Source of the DNA: Pseudoxanthomonas sp.
GTDB taxonomy: Bacteria > Pseudomonadota > Gammaproteobacteria > Xanthomonadales > Xanthomonadaceae
NCBI RefSeq assembly: GCF_035999195.1
Contig: NZ_DASYGY010000009.1
Coordinates: forward strand, 1 to 64,000
Length of the DNA: 64,000 nucleotides
Direction: 5' to 3'
Shown here: positions 50,301 through 59,207 of the stretch, one piece after another
Position numbering within the stretch: position 1 is the first letter of the stretch
How the letters are laid out: every line of letters starts with the position of its first letter
Notes under the pieces: generated by a model
Told to the model about the DNA's origin: nothing
Databases searched by the model: none
Seen by the model: only the letters and a program-made list of their open reading frames with translations
Translations under genes and position numbers: made by a program

Positions 50301-50882
50301 TCGGTCAACTCGCTGCTGTTCGCGTTCGGCCTGGCGGTGTTCCTGGTGTATCTGGTGATGGCATCACAGTTCGAGTCGCTGCTGCATCCGTTCGTCATCC
50401 TGTTCACCATTCCGCTGGCGATGGTCGGCGCCGTGGCGGCGCTGTTCCTGACCAATTCGCCGGTGTCGGTGGTGGTGTTCATCGGCCTGATACTGCTGGT
50501 CGGGCTGGTGACCAAGAACGCGATCATCCTGATCGACAAGGTCAACCAGTTGCGCGAGGCCGGCGTGTCCAAGCGTGACGCACTGATCGAGGGCGCCCGC
50601 TCGCGCCTGCGTCCGATCATCATGACCACGCTGTGCACGCTGTTCGGCTTCCTGCCGCTGGCCACCGCGCCGCTGTTCGGCAGCCCGGGTGCGGAAGTGC
50701 GCTCGCCGATGGCGATCACCGTGATCGGCGGCCTGCTGGTCTCGACCCTGCTGACCCTGCTGGTGATTCCGGTGGTCTACGACCTGCTGGACCGTCGCGC
50801 CGACGAGTACTACCGCGAACGCGGCCGTCGTGCCCGCAAGACGGCGGCGATGCCGGTCGACGGGGAGGGCGAGCCCGCATGA
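47364..50882 (+). CDS. RND efflux permease 1, enlarged (1172 aa)
   Basis: A large RND (HAE1/MMPL-type) inner-membrane pump with about 12 membrane helices and two periplasmic pore/dock domains, driven by the proton gradient. It is ~130 residues longer than the usual 1,040. An Ala-rich insertion lies at ~272-328 (AAASAAAQMAAIAASTGSAE...). A second extension of about 80 residues falls around 568-650 between helices 6 and 7. Charged residues in helix 4 (LATGLVVDDSIVVLE) supply the proton relay. It may begin at M1 or at M22 (MGGGLVEFS). The stop overlaps the start of the second permease gene by the classic ATGA. Confidence 0.9.
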   Translation: MSTPGHVPGEHDPHAPGGDGTMGGGLVEFSTRRRVTIAMFWITMFLFGVIALGSLKVNLLPDLSYPTLTVRTEYTGAAPSEIETLISEPVEEAVGVVKNLRKLKSVSRTGQSDVVLEFAWGTDMDQASLEVRDKMEVLSLPLEAKAPVLLRFNPSTEPILRLVLSNKQEPKNDTDAIRLLTELRRYADDDLKKKLEPVSGVAAVKVGGGLEDEIQVDIDQQKLAQLSLPIDTVIQRLQQENINISGGRLEEGSQRYLVRTVNQFATVNEIRDMLVTTQSGGDNAAASAAAQMAAIAASTGSAEAMAAAASVQSASGGGGNVIAGGMPVRLKDVADVRQGFKEREAIIRLAGKEAVELAIYKEGDANTVSTAEALKAKLEQLKQQVPPDVELTIIDDQSLFIEHAIADVKKDAVIGGLLAILIIFLFLRDGWSTFVISLSLPVSIVTTFFFMGELGLSLNVMSLGGLALATGLVVDDSIVVLESIAKARERGLGILEAAMVGTREVSMAVVASTLTTIAVFLPLVFVQGIAGQLFRDQALTVAIAIGISLIVSMTLIPMLSSLKGRPPLAFPEEAPHPQWKPTSRWQKPVAASGRGIGAMFRYAFFGLAWVVVRAWRGLVAVVGPVMRKASDLTMAPYHRAEAGYMRLLPASLQRPWLVLGFAAATFVVALAAVPMLGADLIPQLAQDRFEMTVKLPPGTPLAKTDALVRELQNKHAKAEGIHALYGVSGSGTRLDANPTESGENIGKLTVVMANGGNEAIEARETEALRTTMQDHPGAQVDFSRPELFSFSTPLEVELRGQDLASIEQAGQKLAALLRENPHYADVKSTVEQGFPEIQIRFDQERAGALGLTTRQIADVVVKKVRGEVATRYSFRDRKIDVLVRAQEGDRASVESIRRLIVNPGSARPVTLSAVADVVATTGPSEIHRADQVRVAIVSANLRDIDLGSAVQEVQQMVAENPLGAGVGMHIGGQGEELAESVNSLLFAFGLAVFLVYLVMASQFESLLHPFVILFTIPLAMVGAVAALFLTNSPVSVVVFIGLILLVGLVTKNAIILIDKVNQLREAGVSKRDALIEGARSRLRPIIMTTLCTLFGFLPLATAPLFGSPGAEVRSPMAITVIGGLLVSTLLTLLVIPVVYDLLDRRADEYYRERGRRARKTAAMPVDGEGEPA

Positions 50883-53800
50883 GCGTCGCGGAGTTCAGCA
50901 TCAAGCGGCCGGTCACGGCGGTGATGTTCTTCATCTCGCTGTTCGTGATCGGCCTGATCGCGGCGGTCCGCCTGCCGCTGGAAGCCTTTCCCGAAGTGTC
51001 GCCCCCCTTCATCTTCGTGTCGCTGCCGTATACCGGCTCGACACCCGAAGAAGTCGAACGCACCGTGCTGCGTCCGGCCGAGGAAGCGCTGTCGACGATG
51101 GCCGGCATCAAGCGGATGGAATCCAACGCCAAGGCCGAGGGCGCGCAGATCTTCATCCAGTTCTCCGACTGGGACCGCGATGTCGCCATCGCGGCCTCGG
51201 AAGCCCGCGAGCGGTTGGATGCGATCCGCGACGAGCTGCCCGAAGACCTGCAGCGCTACTTCGTCTTCAAGTTCTCCACCACCGACCAGCCGGTGCTGCG
51301 TGTGCGCCTGGCCAGCAAGACCGACCTGACCGGCGCGTACGACATGATCGAGCGCGAGTTCAAGCGTCGCATCGAGCGCATTCCCGGCGTCGCCCGCGTC
51401 GAGGTGTCGGGTGCACCGCCGAACGAGGTCGAGATCGCGATCGACCAGGACCGGCTGACCGCGCACAACCTCAGCCTCAACGACCTGACCCAGCGCCTGC
51501 AGGCGGTGAACTTCTCGATCTCCGCCGGCGTCATCAGCGATGGTCCGCAGCGCCTGCGCGTGCAGCCGGTCGGCGAGCTGACCGACCTGCAGCAACTGCG
51601 CGATCTGGTGGTCGGCAGCGGCAACGTGCGGCTCGGCGACATCGCCGACGTGCGCCTGAAGCCGGCACGCATGGACTACGGTCGCCGCCTGGATGGTCAG
51701 CCGGCGGTCGGCCTGGACATCTTCAAGGAGCGCAACGCCAACCTGGTGGAGGTGTCCAGCAACGCGCTGAAGGAGGTGGAAGCGATCCGGTCGCAGCCCT
51801 CGCTCAGCGACGTGCAGGTCAAGGTTATCGAGAACCAGGGCGAGAACGTCACCTCCTCGCTGCTGGAGCTGGCCGAGGCGGGCCTGATCGGCCTGGTGCT
51901 GTCGATCGTGGTGCTGTGGTTCTTCCTGCGCCACTGGCCGTCGGTGGCCATGGTCACGCTGGCCATCCCGATCTGCTTCGTGATGACGCTGGGTTTCATG
52001 TACTTCGCCGGGGTGACGTTGAACATCCTGTCGATGATGGGCCTGCTGCTGGCCATCGGCATGCTCGTCGACAACGCCGTGGTCGTGGTCGAGAGCATCT
52101 ACCAGGAGCGCGAGAAGTACCCGGACAACCCCGTGTGGGCGTCGATCGTCGGCACCCGCCACGTGGCCATCGCGCTGTCGGCGGGTACGCTCTGCCACTG
52201 CATCGTGTTCGTGCCCAACCTGTTCGGCGAGCGCAACTTCCTCAGCATCTACCTGGGGCAGATCGCCATCACCATCTCGGTGTCGCTGCTGGCCTCGTGG
52301 CTGGTGGCGGTGAGCCTGATCCCGATGATCTCGGCACGGCTCAAGACGCCGCCGCTGGTGCGCACCGAGTCGGGCATCATCCCGCGCATGCAGAAGCGCT
52401 ACGCCGGCTTCCTGCGCTGGACGCTGGAGCATCGCGGCTGGAGCGTGCTGGGCATCCTGCTGATCGTGGTGGTGAGCTTCGTGCCGATCAAGTTCACCAA
52501 GTTCGACATGTTCGGTGGCGACGGCGGCGGCGAAGCCGAGCTGTACTACCAGTGGAAGGGTGCGTACACGAAGGAGCAGATGTCCGACGAGATCCTGAAG
52601 GTCGAGCAGTTCCTGGACGCGAACCGCGAGAAGTACCGCATCACCCAGGTGTACTCGTATTTCAGCGAGCAGGGCTGGGGCGGCACGCAGGTGAAGTTCG
52701 ACACCGAGAAGGCCAGCGAAACCAAGCCCATCGTCGAACAGTTGCGCAAGGACCTGCCCAAATCGGCCCGCGCCAATATCGGCATCAATGGCGAAGGCGG
52801 CGGACAGGGCGGTGGCGGTCAGCCGGGCCAGAGCGTGTCGTTCCAGCTGGTCGGCGATTCCACCCAGACGCTGTCGGAGATCGCCAACGACCTGATCCCG
52901 ATCCTCGCCAAGCGCAGGGAACTGCGCGACGTGCGCGTGGATGTCGGCGACCAGAACAGCGAGCTGACCGTGCGGGTGGATCGCGAGCGTGCGGCCGCCT
53001 TCGGTTTCAGTGCGGAAGAGGTCGCGCGCTTCGTCAGCCTCGCCCTGCGTGGTGCGCCGCTGCGCGAATTCCGCCGCGGCGAGACGGAAGTGCCGGTCTG
53101 GGTCCGCTTCGCCGGTGCCGAGGATTACGGCACCGAGGATCTCGCCGGCTTCATGGTGCGTTCGCCGGACGGACGCACGGTGCCGCTGCTGAGTCTGGTG
53201 AACGTGGCGGTGCTGCCGGCGGCCACCCAGATCCAGCGCACCAACCGCCAGACGACGGTGACCGTGCAGGCGAACCTGGCCGACAAGGTCACCGTGCCCG
53301 ATGCACGCAAGGCGATGGAGGAGACGTTGAAGGGCATCGCCTTCCCGGCCGGCTACAGCTACTCGTTCGACGGCAGCGCCTTCCAGGAAGACGACGAAGC
53401 GATGGCGCAGATGATGTTCAACCTGCTGATCGCGCTGGTGATGATCTATATCGTGATGGCCGCGGTGTTCGAATCGCTGCTGTTCCCGGCGGCGATCATG
53501 AGCGGCGTGGTGTTCTCGGTGTTCGGCGTGTTCTGGCTGTTCGCCCTGACCGGCACGACGTTCGGCATCATGTCCTTCATCGGCATCCTGGTGCTGATGG
53601 GCGTGGTGGTGAACAACGGCATCGTGATGGTGGAGCACATCAACAACCTGCGGCGACGCGGCCTGTCGCGCACCGATGCGCTGGTCGAAGGCAGCCGCGA
53701 GCGCCTGCGTCCCATCCTGATGACGATGGGCACGGCGATCCTGGCGATGGTGCCCATCGCGATGGCGAACACGCAGATGGCGGGTGACGGCCCGGCCTAC

Positions 53801-53989
53801 GCGCCGATGGCGCGCGCCATCGCCGGCGGCCTGGCGTTTTCGACGGTGGTCAGCCTGCTGTTCCTGCCGACGATCTACGCGATCCTCGACGACCTGCGCA
53901 GCGGCACCGCCCGCACGATCGAGCGGGCCCGCCAGCGGCGCGGCGGCAGAGCCGTCGCCGGCAGCGTGACGGCGGTGCACATCGAGTAA
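50879..53989 (+). CDS. RND efflux permease 2 (1036 aa)
   Basis: The second RND pump of the operon, of ordinary size. It has an MSVAEFSIKRPVTAVMFFIS start, FPEVSPPFIFVSLPYTGSTPEEVERTV, and helix-4 acidic residues in LLAIGMLVDNAVVVVES; a Gly-rich linker (GEGGGQGGGGQPG) sits in the second periplasmic domain. The two permeases are quite different from each other, so this resembles MdtBC-type heteromeric pumps rather than a recent duplication. The gene starts inside the stop of permease 1. It ends before a strong bidirectional terminator. Confidence 0.93.
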   Translation: MSVAEFSIKRPVTAVMFFISLFVIGLIAAVRLPLEAFPEVSPPFIFVSLPYTGSTPEEVERTVLRPAEEALSTMAGIKRMESNAKAEGAQIFIQFSDWDRDVAIAASEARERLDAIRDELPEDLQRYFVFKFSTTDQPVLRVRLASKTDLTGAYDMIEREFKRRIERIPGVARVEVSGAPPNEVEIAIDQDRLTAHNLSLNDLTQRLQAVNFSISAGVISDGPQRLRVQPVGELTDLQQLRDLVVGSGNVRLGDIADVRLKPARMDYGRRLDGQPAVGLDIFKERNANLVEVSSNALKEVEAIRSQPSLSDVQVKVIENQGENVTSSLLELAEAGLIGLVLSIVVLWFFLRHWPSVAMVTLAIPICFVMTLGFMYFAGVTLNILSMMGLLLAIGMLVDNAVVVVESIYQEREKYPDNPVWASIVGTRHVAIALSAGTLCHCIVFVPNLFGERNFLSIYLGQIAITISVSLLASWLVAVSLIPMISARLKTPPLVRTESGIIPRMQKRYAGFLRWTLEHRGWSVLGILLIVVVSFVPIKFTKFDMFGGDGGGEAELYYQWKGAYTKEQMSDEILKVEQFLDANREKYRITQVYSYFSEQGWGGTQVKFDTEKASETKPIVEQLRKDLPKSARANIGINGEGGGQGGGGQPGQSVSFQLVGDSTQTLSEIANDLIPILAKRRELRDVRVDVGDQNSELTVRVDRERAAAFGFSAEEVARFVSLALRGAPLREFRRGETEVPVWVRFAGAEDYGTEDLAGFMVRSPDGRTVPLLSLVNVAVLPAATQIQRTNRQTTVTVQANLADKVTVPDARKAMEETLKGIAFPAGYSYSFDGSAFQEDDEAMAQMMFNLLIALVMIYIVMAAVFESLLFPAAIMSGVVFSVFGVFWLFALTGTTFGIMSFIGILVLMGVVVNNGIVMVEHINNLRRRGLSRTDALVEGSRERLRPILMTMGTAILAMVPIAMANTQMAGDGPAYAPMARAIAGGLAFSTVVSLLFLPTIYAILDDLRSGTARTIERARQRRGGRAVAGSVTAVHIE

Positions 53990-54003
53990 CGGGAGTGGAA
54001 ACG

Positions 54004-54030
54004 AAAAAGCCGGGCAATGCCCGGCTTTTT
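54004..54030. terminator. Bidirectional terminator after the RND operon
   Basis: AAAAAGCCGGGC-AAT-GCCCGGCTTTTT: a perfect 12-bp stem with A- and T-runs on both sides. It ends the RND transcript and the convergent TraB gene. Confidence 0.95.
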
Positions 54031-54050
54031 CTACGACCGGAGTTTCCCGG

Positions 54051-55295
54051 TCAGCCGACCAGCTTGCCCAGCATCCGCAGGCCGCCGGTCCACACGCCGA
54101 TGGCGGTGCCCAGGCTGGTCAGGAAGAAGTTGAGCAGCACGCGCGCCACGCGGTTCTTCCACCAGCCACGCAGTGTCTGCACGTCGTCGCGCAGGGCCAT
54201 GAAATCGGCGTAGGTGGGCTTGCGCAGCGTGGCTTCCACGAACGCGCTGACCGTGCCCGATGCCAGCGCCGGATGCAGCGGCGTGAGCGGCGAGGAGATG
54301 AAGGCGGCCAGGATGCTGAGCGGATGCCCGCCTGCGATCGCGCAACCGATGGCACCGAGCACGCCGGTGGCCAGTACCCACTGCAGCAGCAGGTCCGAAC
54401 CGACGTCCACGCCGCCTTGCCAGAAGCCCCAGGCGAAACCGCCGACTAGGAACACGCCGATCACCAGCTCCATCCACGGCACGCGCGACTTGGGCTTGAC
54501 GACTTCCAGCGCACTGCGCAGTTCGGCCGGATCGGCGAGGTCCTCGCGCAGGTGGCGGGTCAGGCCGGGCAGATGGCCAGCGCCGACCACCGCCAGCACG
54601 CGGTACGGCGACGCACTGGCCGGCTTGCGGAGGGCGACCTGGCGCAACGCCGCCGCCATGTACTGGTCGCGCTCGGCGATGATGGTCTGGTAGAGCTGCG
54701 GACTTTCGGCGGCGAACTCGCCGAAGCTCGCCTCCATCATGTCGCCCTGCTTGAGTTTCTCGATCTCGTCGTCGCCGACTTCCTCGTCGCCGAACATGCT
54801 GGCCAGGATGCCGGCGCCGACCTTGGTGCGCTGCCACCAGCCCAGCGACTGCAGGGCGCGCTTGAAGGTCAGGCCGACCTCGCGGTCGATCAGGTGCACG
54901 GGCAGGCCGCGCGCCTGCGCATCCAGCGCACTGGCTTTCAGCTCTTCGCCGGGTTCGACGCCGAGCTGTTCGGCCAAGCGCCGCTGGTAGGCGGCCAGCG
55001 CCAGGTTGGCGGCGAACAGGTGCGTCTTGCCTTCGCGGATCACCTTCACCAGGTCCAGCCGCGACAGTGTGTCCGGATCGGTCAGCGACTGCAGGCGTCC
55101 GGCGTCCAGTTCCACCGCCACGCTGTCGTAGTCGCCGCTGGCGATCGCGGCACGAACCGCATCCACGCTGGCGCGCGACACGTGCGCCGTGCCGAGCAGG
55201 GTGTAGCGGATGCCGTCCCGCTCGACGATCTCGTGGGGTTGTCCGTGCAGCGGATCGGCAACGGCGGTGCTGGATTCGGTCATCGTGTCAGCCAT
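54051..55295 (-). CDS. TraB/PrgY-family membrane protein
   Basis: A 414-residue protein of the TraB family. The N-terminal ~240 residues are the TraB domain with the GTAHVS motif (35-40), AVELDAGR (Glu-containing), and VVGAGHLPGL. This is a Tiki/EreA-like fold that in some members is a metallopeptidase. The C-terminal part has three or four membrane helices (EL-VIGVFLVGGFAWGF..., PLSILAAFISSPLTPLHPALASG). The enterococcal relative PrgY restrains a sex pheromone, and the human relative is mitochondrial. In bacteria like this one its role is unknown. The first 8 bases overlap the GNAT gene. An in-frame ATG at 55283 is an alternative. Confidence 0.88.
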   Translation of the reverse strand: MADTMTESSTAVADPLHGQPHEIVERDGIRYTLLGTAHVSRASVDAVRAAIASGDYDSVAVELDAGRLQSLTDPDTLSRLDLVKVIREGKTHLFAANLALAAYQRRLAEQLGVEPGEELKASALDAQARGLPVHLIDREVGLTFKRALQSLGWWQRTKVGAGILASMFGDEEVGDDEIEKLKQGDMMEASFGEFAAESPQLYQTIIAERDQYMAAALRQVALRKPASASPYRVLAVVGAGHLPGLTRHLREDLADPAELRSALEVVKPKSRVPWMELVIGVFLVGGFAWGFWQGGVDVGSDLLLQWVLATGVLGAIGCAIAGGHPLSILAAFISSPLTPLHPALASGTVSAFVEATLRKPTYADFMALRDDVQTLRGWWKNRVARVLLNFFLTSLGTAIGVWTGGLRMLGKLVG

Positions 55296-55818
55296 CTTGC
55301 GGGGGCGCGGTGGTGCCGGCGCCGAGGGTGCGCTGCATCTGGACGGTGTCCAGCCAGCGGTCGTGCTTCCAGGCGATGCCGCGGAAAATACCGACCAGGG
55401 TGAAGCCGAACTTTTCGTGCAGCCGGATGGACGCGGTGTTGGTGGGTTCGCCGATCACGGCGATCATCTGCCGGTAGCCACGCGCCTCGCAGGCGTCGAT
55501 CAATGCCTGCATCAGTGCGGCGCCGATGCCCCGACCTTGCCTACCGGGAAGCACGTAGACCGAGTTCTCCACGGTCTTGCGGTAGCCGGCGCGTGCGCGA
55601 TAGCTGCCGGCATACGCATAGCCGACGAAGTCTCCGTCGAGTTCCGCGACGAGATACGGATACCCGGCATCCAGTACGCCCTGCATGCGACGCGTCATCT
55701 CGGCTTCGTCCGGCACGTCGTACTCGTACGTGTTGACGCGATGGCGGACTTCGTCCGCGTACAGGGCGGCGATCGCCGGCACGTCGGCCGGCGTGGCGTC
55801 ACGGACGATCAACGGCAC
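55288..55818 (-). CDS. GNAT N-acetyltransferase (phosphinothricin-acetyltransferase-like)
   Basis: A 176-residue acetyl-CoA-dependent transferase. The segments IRDATPADVPAIAALYADEV, RAGYRKTVENSVYVLPGRQGRGIGAALM (acetyl-CoA pyrophosphate loop GRGIG) and EKFGFTLVGIFRGIAWKHDRWLD match the Pat/YncA group. These acetylate amino-acid analogues or methionine derivatives. It is 9 bp after aguB and overlaps the TraB gene downstream, so it is part of a single transcription unit. Confidence 0.93.
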   Translation of the reverse strand: MPLIVRDATPADVPAIAALYADEVRHRVNTYEYDVPDEAEMTRRMQGVLDAGYPYLVAELDGDFVGYAYAGSYRARAGYRKTVENSVYVLPGRQGRGIGAALMQALIDACEARGYRQMIAVIGEPTNTASIRLHEKFGFTLVGIFRGIAWKHDRWLDTVQMQRTLGAGTTAPPQDG

Positions 55819-55827
55819 GCGGCGGCC

Positions 55828-56712
55828 TCAGTCGATGTAGCGCTTGAGCAGATCGCCGTACGCATCGATGCGGCGGTCGCGCAGGAACGGCCAGATGCGG
55901 CGCACGTGCTCGCTGCGCTGCAGGTCGACCTCGGCCATGAGAATGGTCGGGTCTCCGCCGGCCTCGGCGATGAACTCGCCCTGCGGACCCAGCACATGGC
56001 TGTTGCCCCAGAACCGGATGCCGGAGGCACCGAGCGGCGACGGCTCGTGACCGACGCGATTGCAGCTCAGCACCGGCAGGCCGTTGGCGACGGCGTGGCC
56101 GCGGTGGCTCAGCACCCAGGCATCGCGCTGGCGGTTCTTCTCGGCCTGCTCGTCGTCCGGATCCCAGCCGATGGCGGTGGGATACAGCAGCAGGTCGGCG
56201 CCGGCCAGCGCCATCAGGCGCGCGGCTTCGGGATACCACTGGTCCCAGCACACCAGCACACCGAGGCGACCCACCGAGGTGTCGATCGGCGTGAAGCCGA
56301 TGTCGCCCGGCGTGAAGTAGAACTTCTCGTAGAAGCCCGGATCGTCGGGGATGTGCATCTTGCGGTACTTGCCCGCGATGCTGCCGTCCTTTTCGTACAC
56401 CACGGCGGTGTTGTGGTACAGGCCGGCGGCGCGGCGCTCGAACAGCGACGACACCAGCACCACGCCGTGCTGCTTGGCCAGTTTCCCGAGCCGCTCGGTG
56501 CTGGGGCCGGGGATCGGCTCGGCCAGGTCGAATTCGTTGACGGACTCGTGCTGGCAGAAGTACGCGCCGTTGTGCAGTTCCTGCAGCAGCACGAGCTTGG
56601 CGCCTTGCTTGGCCGCTTCGGCGACGCGTGCCTCGATGACCGACAGGTTGGCGTCGGCATCGCCGTGGTTCTTTTCCTGGATCAGGGCAACGGGCAGGGT
56701 GGTGCGGCTCAT
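55828..56712 (-). CDS. aguB: N-carbamoylputrescine amidase
   Basis: A 294-residue nitrilase-fold amidase that turns N-carbamoylputrescine into putrescine, the last step from agmatine. The Glu-Lys-Cys triad is E45 (LLQELHNGAYFC), K118 (KYRKMHIPDD) and C155 (VLVCWDQWYPE), as in the family. The start at 56712 gives MSRTTLPVALIQ. It is encoded on the same strand as aguA, but two unrelated genes (MFS transporter and aldo/keto reductase) lie between them. Confidence 0.96.
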   Translation of the reverse strand: MSRTTLPVALIQEKNHGDADANLSVIEARVAEAAKQGAKLVLLQELHNGAYFCQHESVNEFDLAEPIPGPSTERLGKLAKQHGVVLVSSLFERRAAGLYHNTAVVYEKDGSIAGKYRKMHIPDDPGFYEKFYFTPGDIGFTPIDTSVGRLGVLVCWDQWYPEAARLMALAGADLLLYPTAIGWDPDDEQAEKNRQRDAWVLSHRGHAVANGLPVLSCNRVGHEPSPLGASGIRFWGNSHVLGPQGEFIAEAGGDPTILMAEVDLQRSEHVRRIWPFLRDRRIDAYGDLLKRYID

Positions 56713-56797
56713 CGTGCGAGGCAGGGGCTATCGAGGGAAGGGCGCATGGTACCGCGTCCTCCGTGACGGCAGGCGTCCCGGGCGTGAACACGCGCGC

Positions 56798-58105
56798 TCA
56801 GGGCGTGTCGCGCGTCGCCTCCAGCCGCCGCTGCCGTCGTCCCAGCGCGACGCCGGTGAATGCCCATGCGACCGCCACACCGGCGCCGATGAACATCGCC
56901 GCCGAGGGATGCTCGGCCAGCACGTCAAGCGCCCGCTTCACCCAGCCGCTCAGCGCATCGCCGCCGCGGTAGACCACGGTGTCGATGAAGTTCTTCGCCT
57001 TGTACTTCTGGTCGGCGGGGACCACGGTGTACAGCATCTCGCGGCCGGGCCGCACGAAGGCGTATTCGCCCGCGCGCCGCACCACCATCACCACCACGAA
57101 CACGGCGAAGACCGGCGACAGCGCCAGCCACAGGAAGCCGCCGGCCATGATCACCGGCACGGCCACCAGCAGCACGCCCACGCCCAGCTTGTGCGCGATG
57201 CGCCCGGTGATGAACAACTGGCTGAGGATGGCCAGCGTCTGCACGACCGTGTCGATCAGTCCGAAGACCTGGGTCTGTTCTTCCTTGCTGGCAAAGCGTT
57301 CGGCGACCAGCTTGGCCTGCTCGAAATAGAGGAAGGTGGTGACCGTCGCCAGCAGCAGCACGAAGAAGGCGATGCCCAGCAGGTAGGGCGAGCGGAACAC
57401 GGCGGTCGCGCCGGCGAACGGATTGCCGCCCAGCGGACGCTGCCGGAGCTCGGCCGAACTGGCGCCGGCGGGCAGCGGATGGCGGTCGCGCCAGCGGTGC
57501 AGCCAGGTCGCGGTGGCGGCGCTGGCACCGATCAGCAGGGCCGACAGCAGCATCAGGCCACCATGTCCCAGCGGCTTGACCAGCAGCGTGGTCAGCAGTG
57601 GGCCGGCCAGGCCGCCGAGGCTGGCGCCCGCGGCGATCAGCGCGAACAGACGCTTGGCCTCGCCGCTCTCCATCACGTCGGCCAGCACGCTCCACGCCAG
57701 CGAGATCATCAGCAGGTTGATGACCGACACCCAGATGTAGAACGAGCGTGCAAGCCAGAGGTCGTCCGGTCGCGCCACCATCGCCGCGCCGTAGCCGAGC
57801 AGGCTGGCCACGACCACGCCGAACACCCACGGCACGATGCGCCGGCGCGACACCTTCGACGCGATCCAGCCATACAGCGGCAACACCGCCAGCGTGGCGA
57901 CGAAGGTGCCGGTGAACAGCCACTGCAGGTTGTCGACGCCGCCGGCGACGCCCATCGTCTCGCGGATCGGCCGCAGCATGAAATAGCCGGCGAACAGCAG
58001 GAAGAACATTGCCAGCCCGGCGCCCACCACGGGCGCCTCGTGGGGGCGGACGTTGAACAGGCGCGCGAGCCAGCCGGCGGGGCCGGGCGAGGGGGCGGAC
58101 GACAT
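56798..58105 (-). CDS. MFS-type transporter, nucleotide-translocase-like
   Basis: A 435-residue 12-helix membrane protein. Its fold and the FFLLFAGYFMLRPIRETMGVAGG start resemble the MFS branch related to ATP/ADP translocases of obligate intracellular bacteria (NTT/TLC). It also resembles related exporters found in free-living proteobacteria. Substrate cannot be told. It starts 4 bp after the aldo/keto reductase gene, so the two are one unit, and it lies between the two agu genes. Confidence 0.82.
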   Translation of the reverse strand: MSSAPSPGPAGWLARLFNVRPHEAPVVGAGLAMFFLLFAGYFMLRPIRETMGVAGGVDNLQWLFTGTFVATLAVLPLYGWIASKVSRRRIVPWVFGVVVASLLGYGAAMVARPDDLWLARSFYIWVSVINLLMISLAWSVLADVMESGEAKRLFALIAAGASLGGLAGPLLTTLLVKPLGHGGLMLLSALLIGASAATATWLHRWRDRHPLPAGASSAELRQRPLGGNPFAGATAVFRSPYLLGIAFFVLLLATVTTFLYFEQAKLVAERFASKEEQTQVFGLIDTVVQTLAILSQLFITGRIAHKLGVGVLLVAVPVIMAGGFLWLALSPVFAVFVVVMVVRRAGEYAFVRPGREMLYTVVPADQKYKAKNFIDTVVYRGGDALSGWVKRALDVLAEHPSAAMFIGAGVAVAWAFTGVALGRRQRRLEATRDTP

Positions 58106-58109
58106 GCGC

Positions 58110-59081
58110 TCAGGCGACGGCGGCGATCAGCGCGTCGCGCTGTGCGGCCGTCAGGTCCGGACCGGTGCCGGCGCGCAGGTTGTCGGTCTGACGGTCGGGC
58201 TTGCCGGTGGCCGGAATGACCGCGGTCACCGCCGGGTGGCTGAGCGCGAACTTGAGGAAGGCCTGCGCCCACGAGGTCACGCCAGCGTCGCCCAGTTCCT
58301 GCGGCACCGGCTTGTCCTTCACCTGCGCGAACAGCTTGCCGTCCTCGAACGCGCGATTGATCAGCACCGCCACTCCCAGGTCCTGCGCCAGCGGCAGCAC
58401 GCGCTTCTCCGCGCCCCGGCTGACGACCGAATAGTTGATCTGCAGGAAGTCCGGCTTTTCCGCCTGCACGACATCCGCCAGTTCGTCCTGCGCACGCTCG
58501 ACATAGTGCGTCACGCCGACGTACTTCACCTTGCCCTGGGCCTTCAGTTCGCGGGCCACGGCCATCTGGGTCTTCAGGTCGCCGAGGTTGTGGACCTGCA
58601 GCAGCGCCACCTTGTCCGTCTTCAGCCGTCGCAGGGTGTCTTCGAACTGCGCCATGCCGGCTTCGCGCCCGGTCACCCCGGACAGCTTGGTCGCCAGCCA
58701 GGCCTTGGCGGTGAGGTTCTGCTCGGCCAGCAGGGCGCCCATCACGTCCTCGGCAGTCCCGTAAGTCGGGGCGGTGTCGATCAGCGTGGCGCCGGCGGCG
58801 AAGAACCGCTTCAGCACCTCACGCAACGGATCCCGCTCGGCGGCGCTTTCGCCGACCTGGAAACTGCCGGAGGTACCCATGCCGATGACGGGCACGCGTT
58901 CGCCGGAGGACGGGATGGCGCGGGTGTTCAGAGGGCCGATCGTGCTGGACGCCGCGGCGGCGGCAGGCATGGGCGTTGCTGCGCCTACACCGCCGGCCTG
59001 GGCGGCATCGCGGCACGCCGCCAGACCAAGGCCCGCGGTGGCCAGCGCAGTGGTGGTCAGGAACTTGCGTCGTGAGTACAC
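58110..59081 (-). CDS. Tat-exported aldo/keto reductase
   Basis: A 323-residue NADPH-type aldo/keto reductase with a Tat signal peptide (MYSRRKFLTTTALATAGLGLAACRD, twin Arg at 4-5). The LAAC at its end could allow lipidation. TIM-barrel motifs are visible: IDTAPTYGTAEDVMG (with catalytic Asp/Tyr region), FLATKLSG-type Lys, and HNLGDLKTQ. Export of a nicotinamide-dependent enzyme to the periplasm is unusual but recurs in this subfamily. It sits in the agu run. Confidence 0.85.
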   Translation of the reverse strand: MYSRRKFLTTTALATAGLGLAACRDAAQAGGVGAATPMPAAAAASSTIGPLNTRAIPSSGERVPVIGMGTSGSFQVGESAAERDPLREVLKRFFAAGATLIDTAPTYGTAEDVMGALLAEQNLTAKAWLATKLSGVTGREAGMAQFEDTLRRLKTDKVALLQVHNLGDLKTQMAVARELKAQGKVKYVGVTHYVERAQDELADVVQAEKPDFLQINYSVVSRGAEKRVLPLAQDLGVAVLINRAFEDGKLFAQVKDKPVPQELGDAGVTSWAQAFLKFALSHPAVTAVIPATGKPDRQTDNLRAGTGPDLTAAQRDALIAAVA

Positions 59082-59207
59082 GGCCGTCTCCTCGAGTGAA
59101 GGGAAACGGTGGTTATCCGGGATCAGGAAGCGCGAGATGTAAACGAAACGTTCAATCCGCGCCCAACTGATGTCACGGTGCCATGAGCCGTGAGGTCGCC
59201 GGGGGCC

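Noticed and set aside
50810..53980. A very long His/Arg-rich antisense frame under RND permease 2
   Set aside because: Same artefact as above; the permease frame has clear membrane helices and family motifs.
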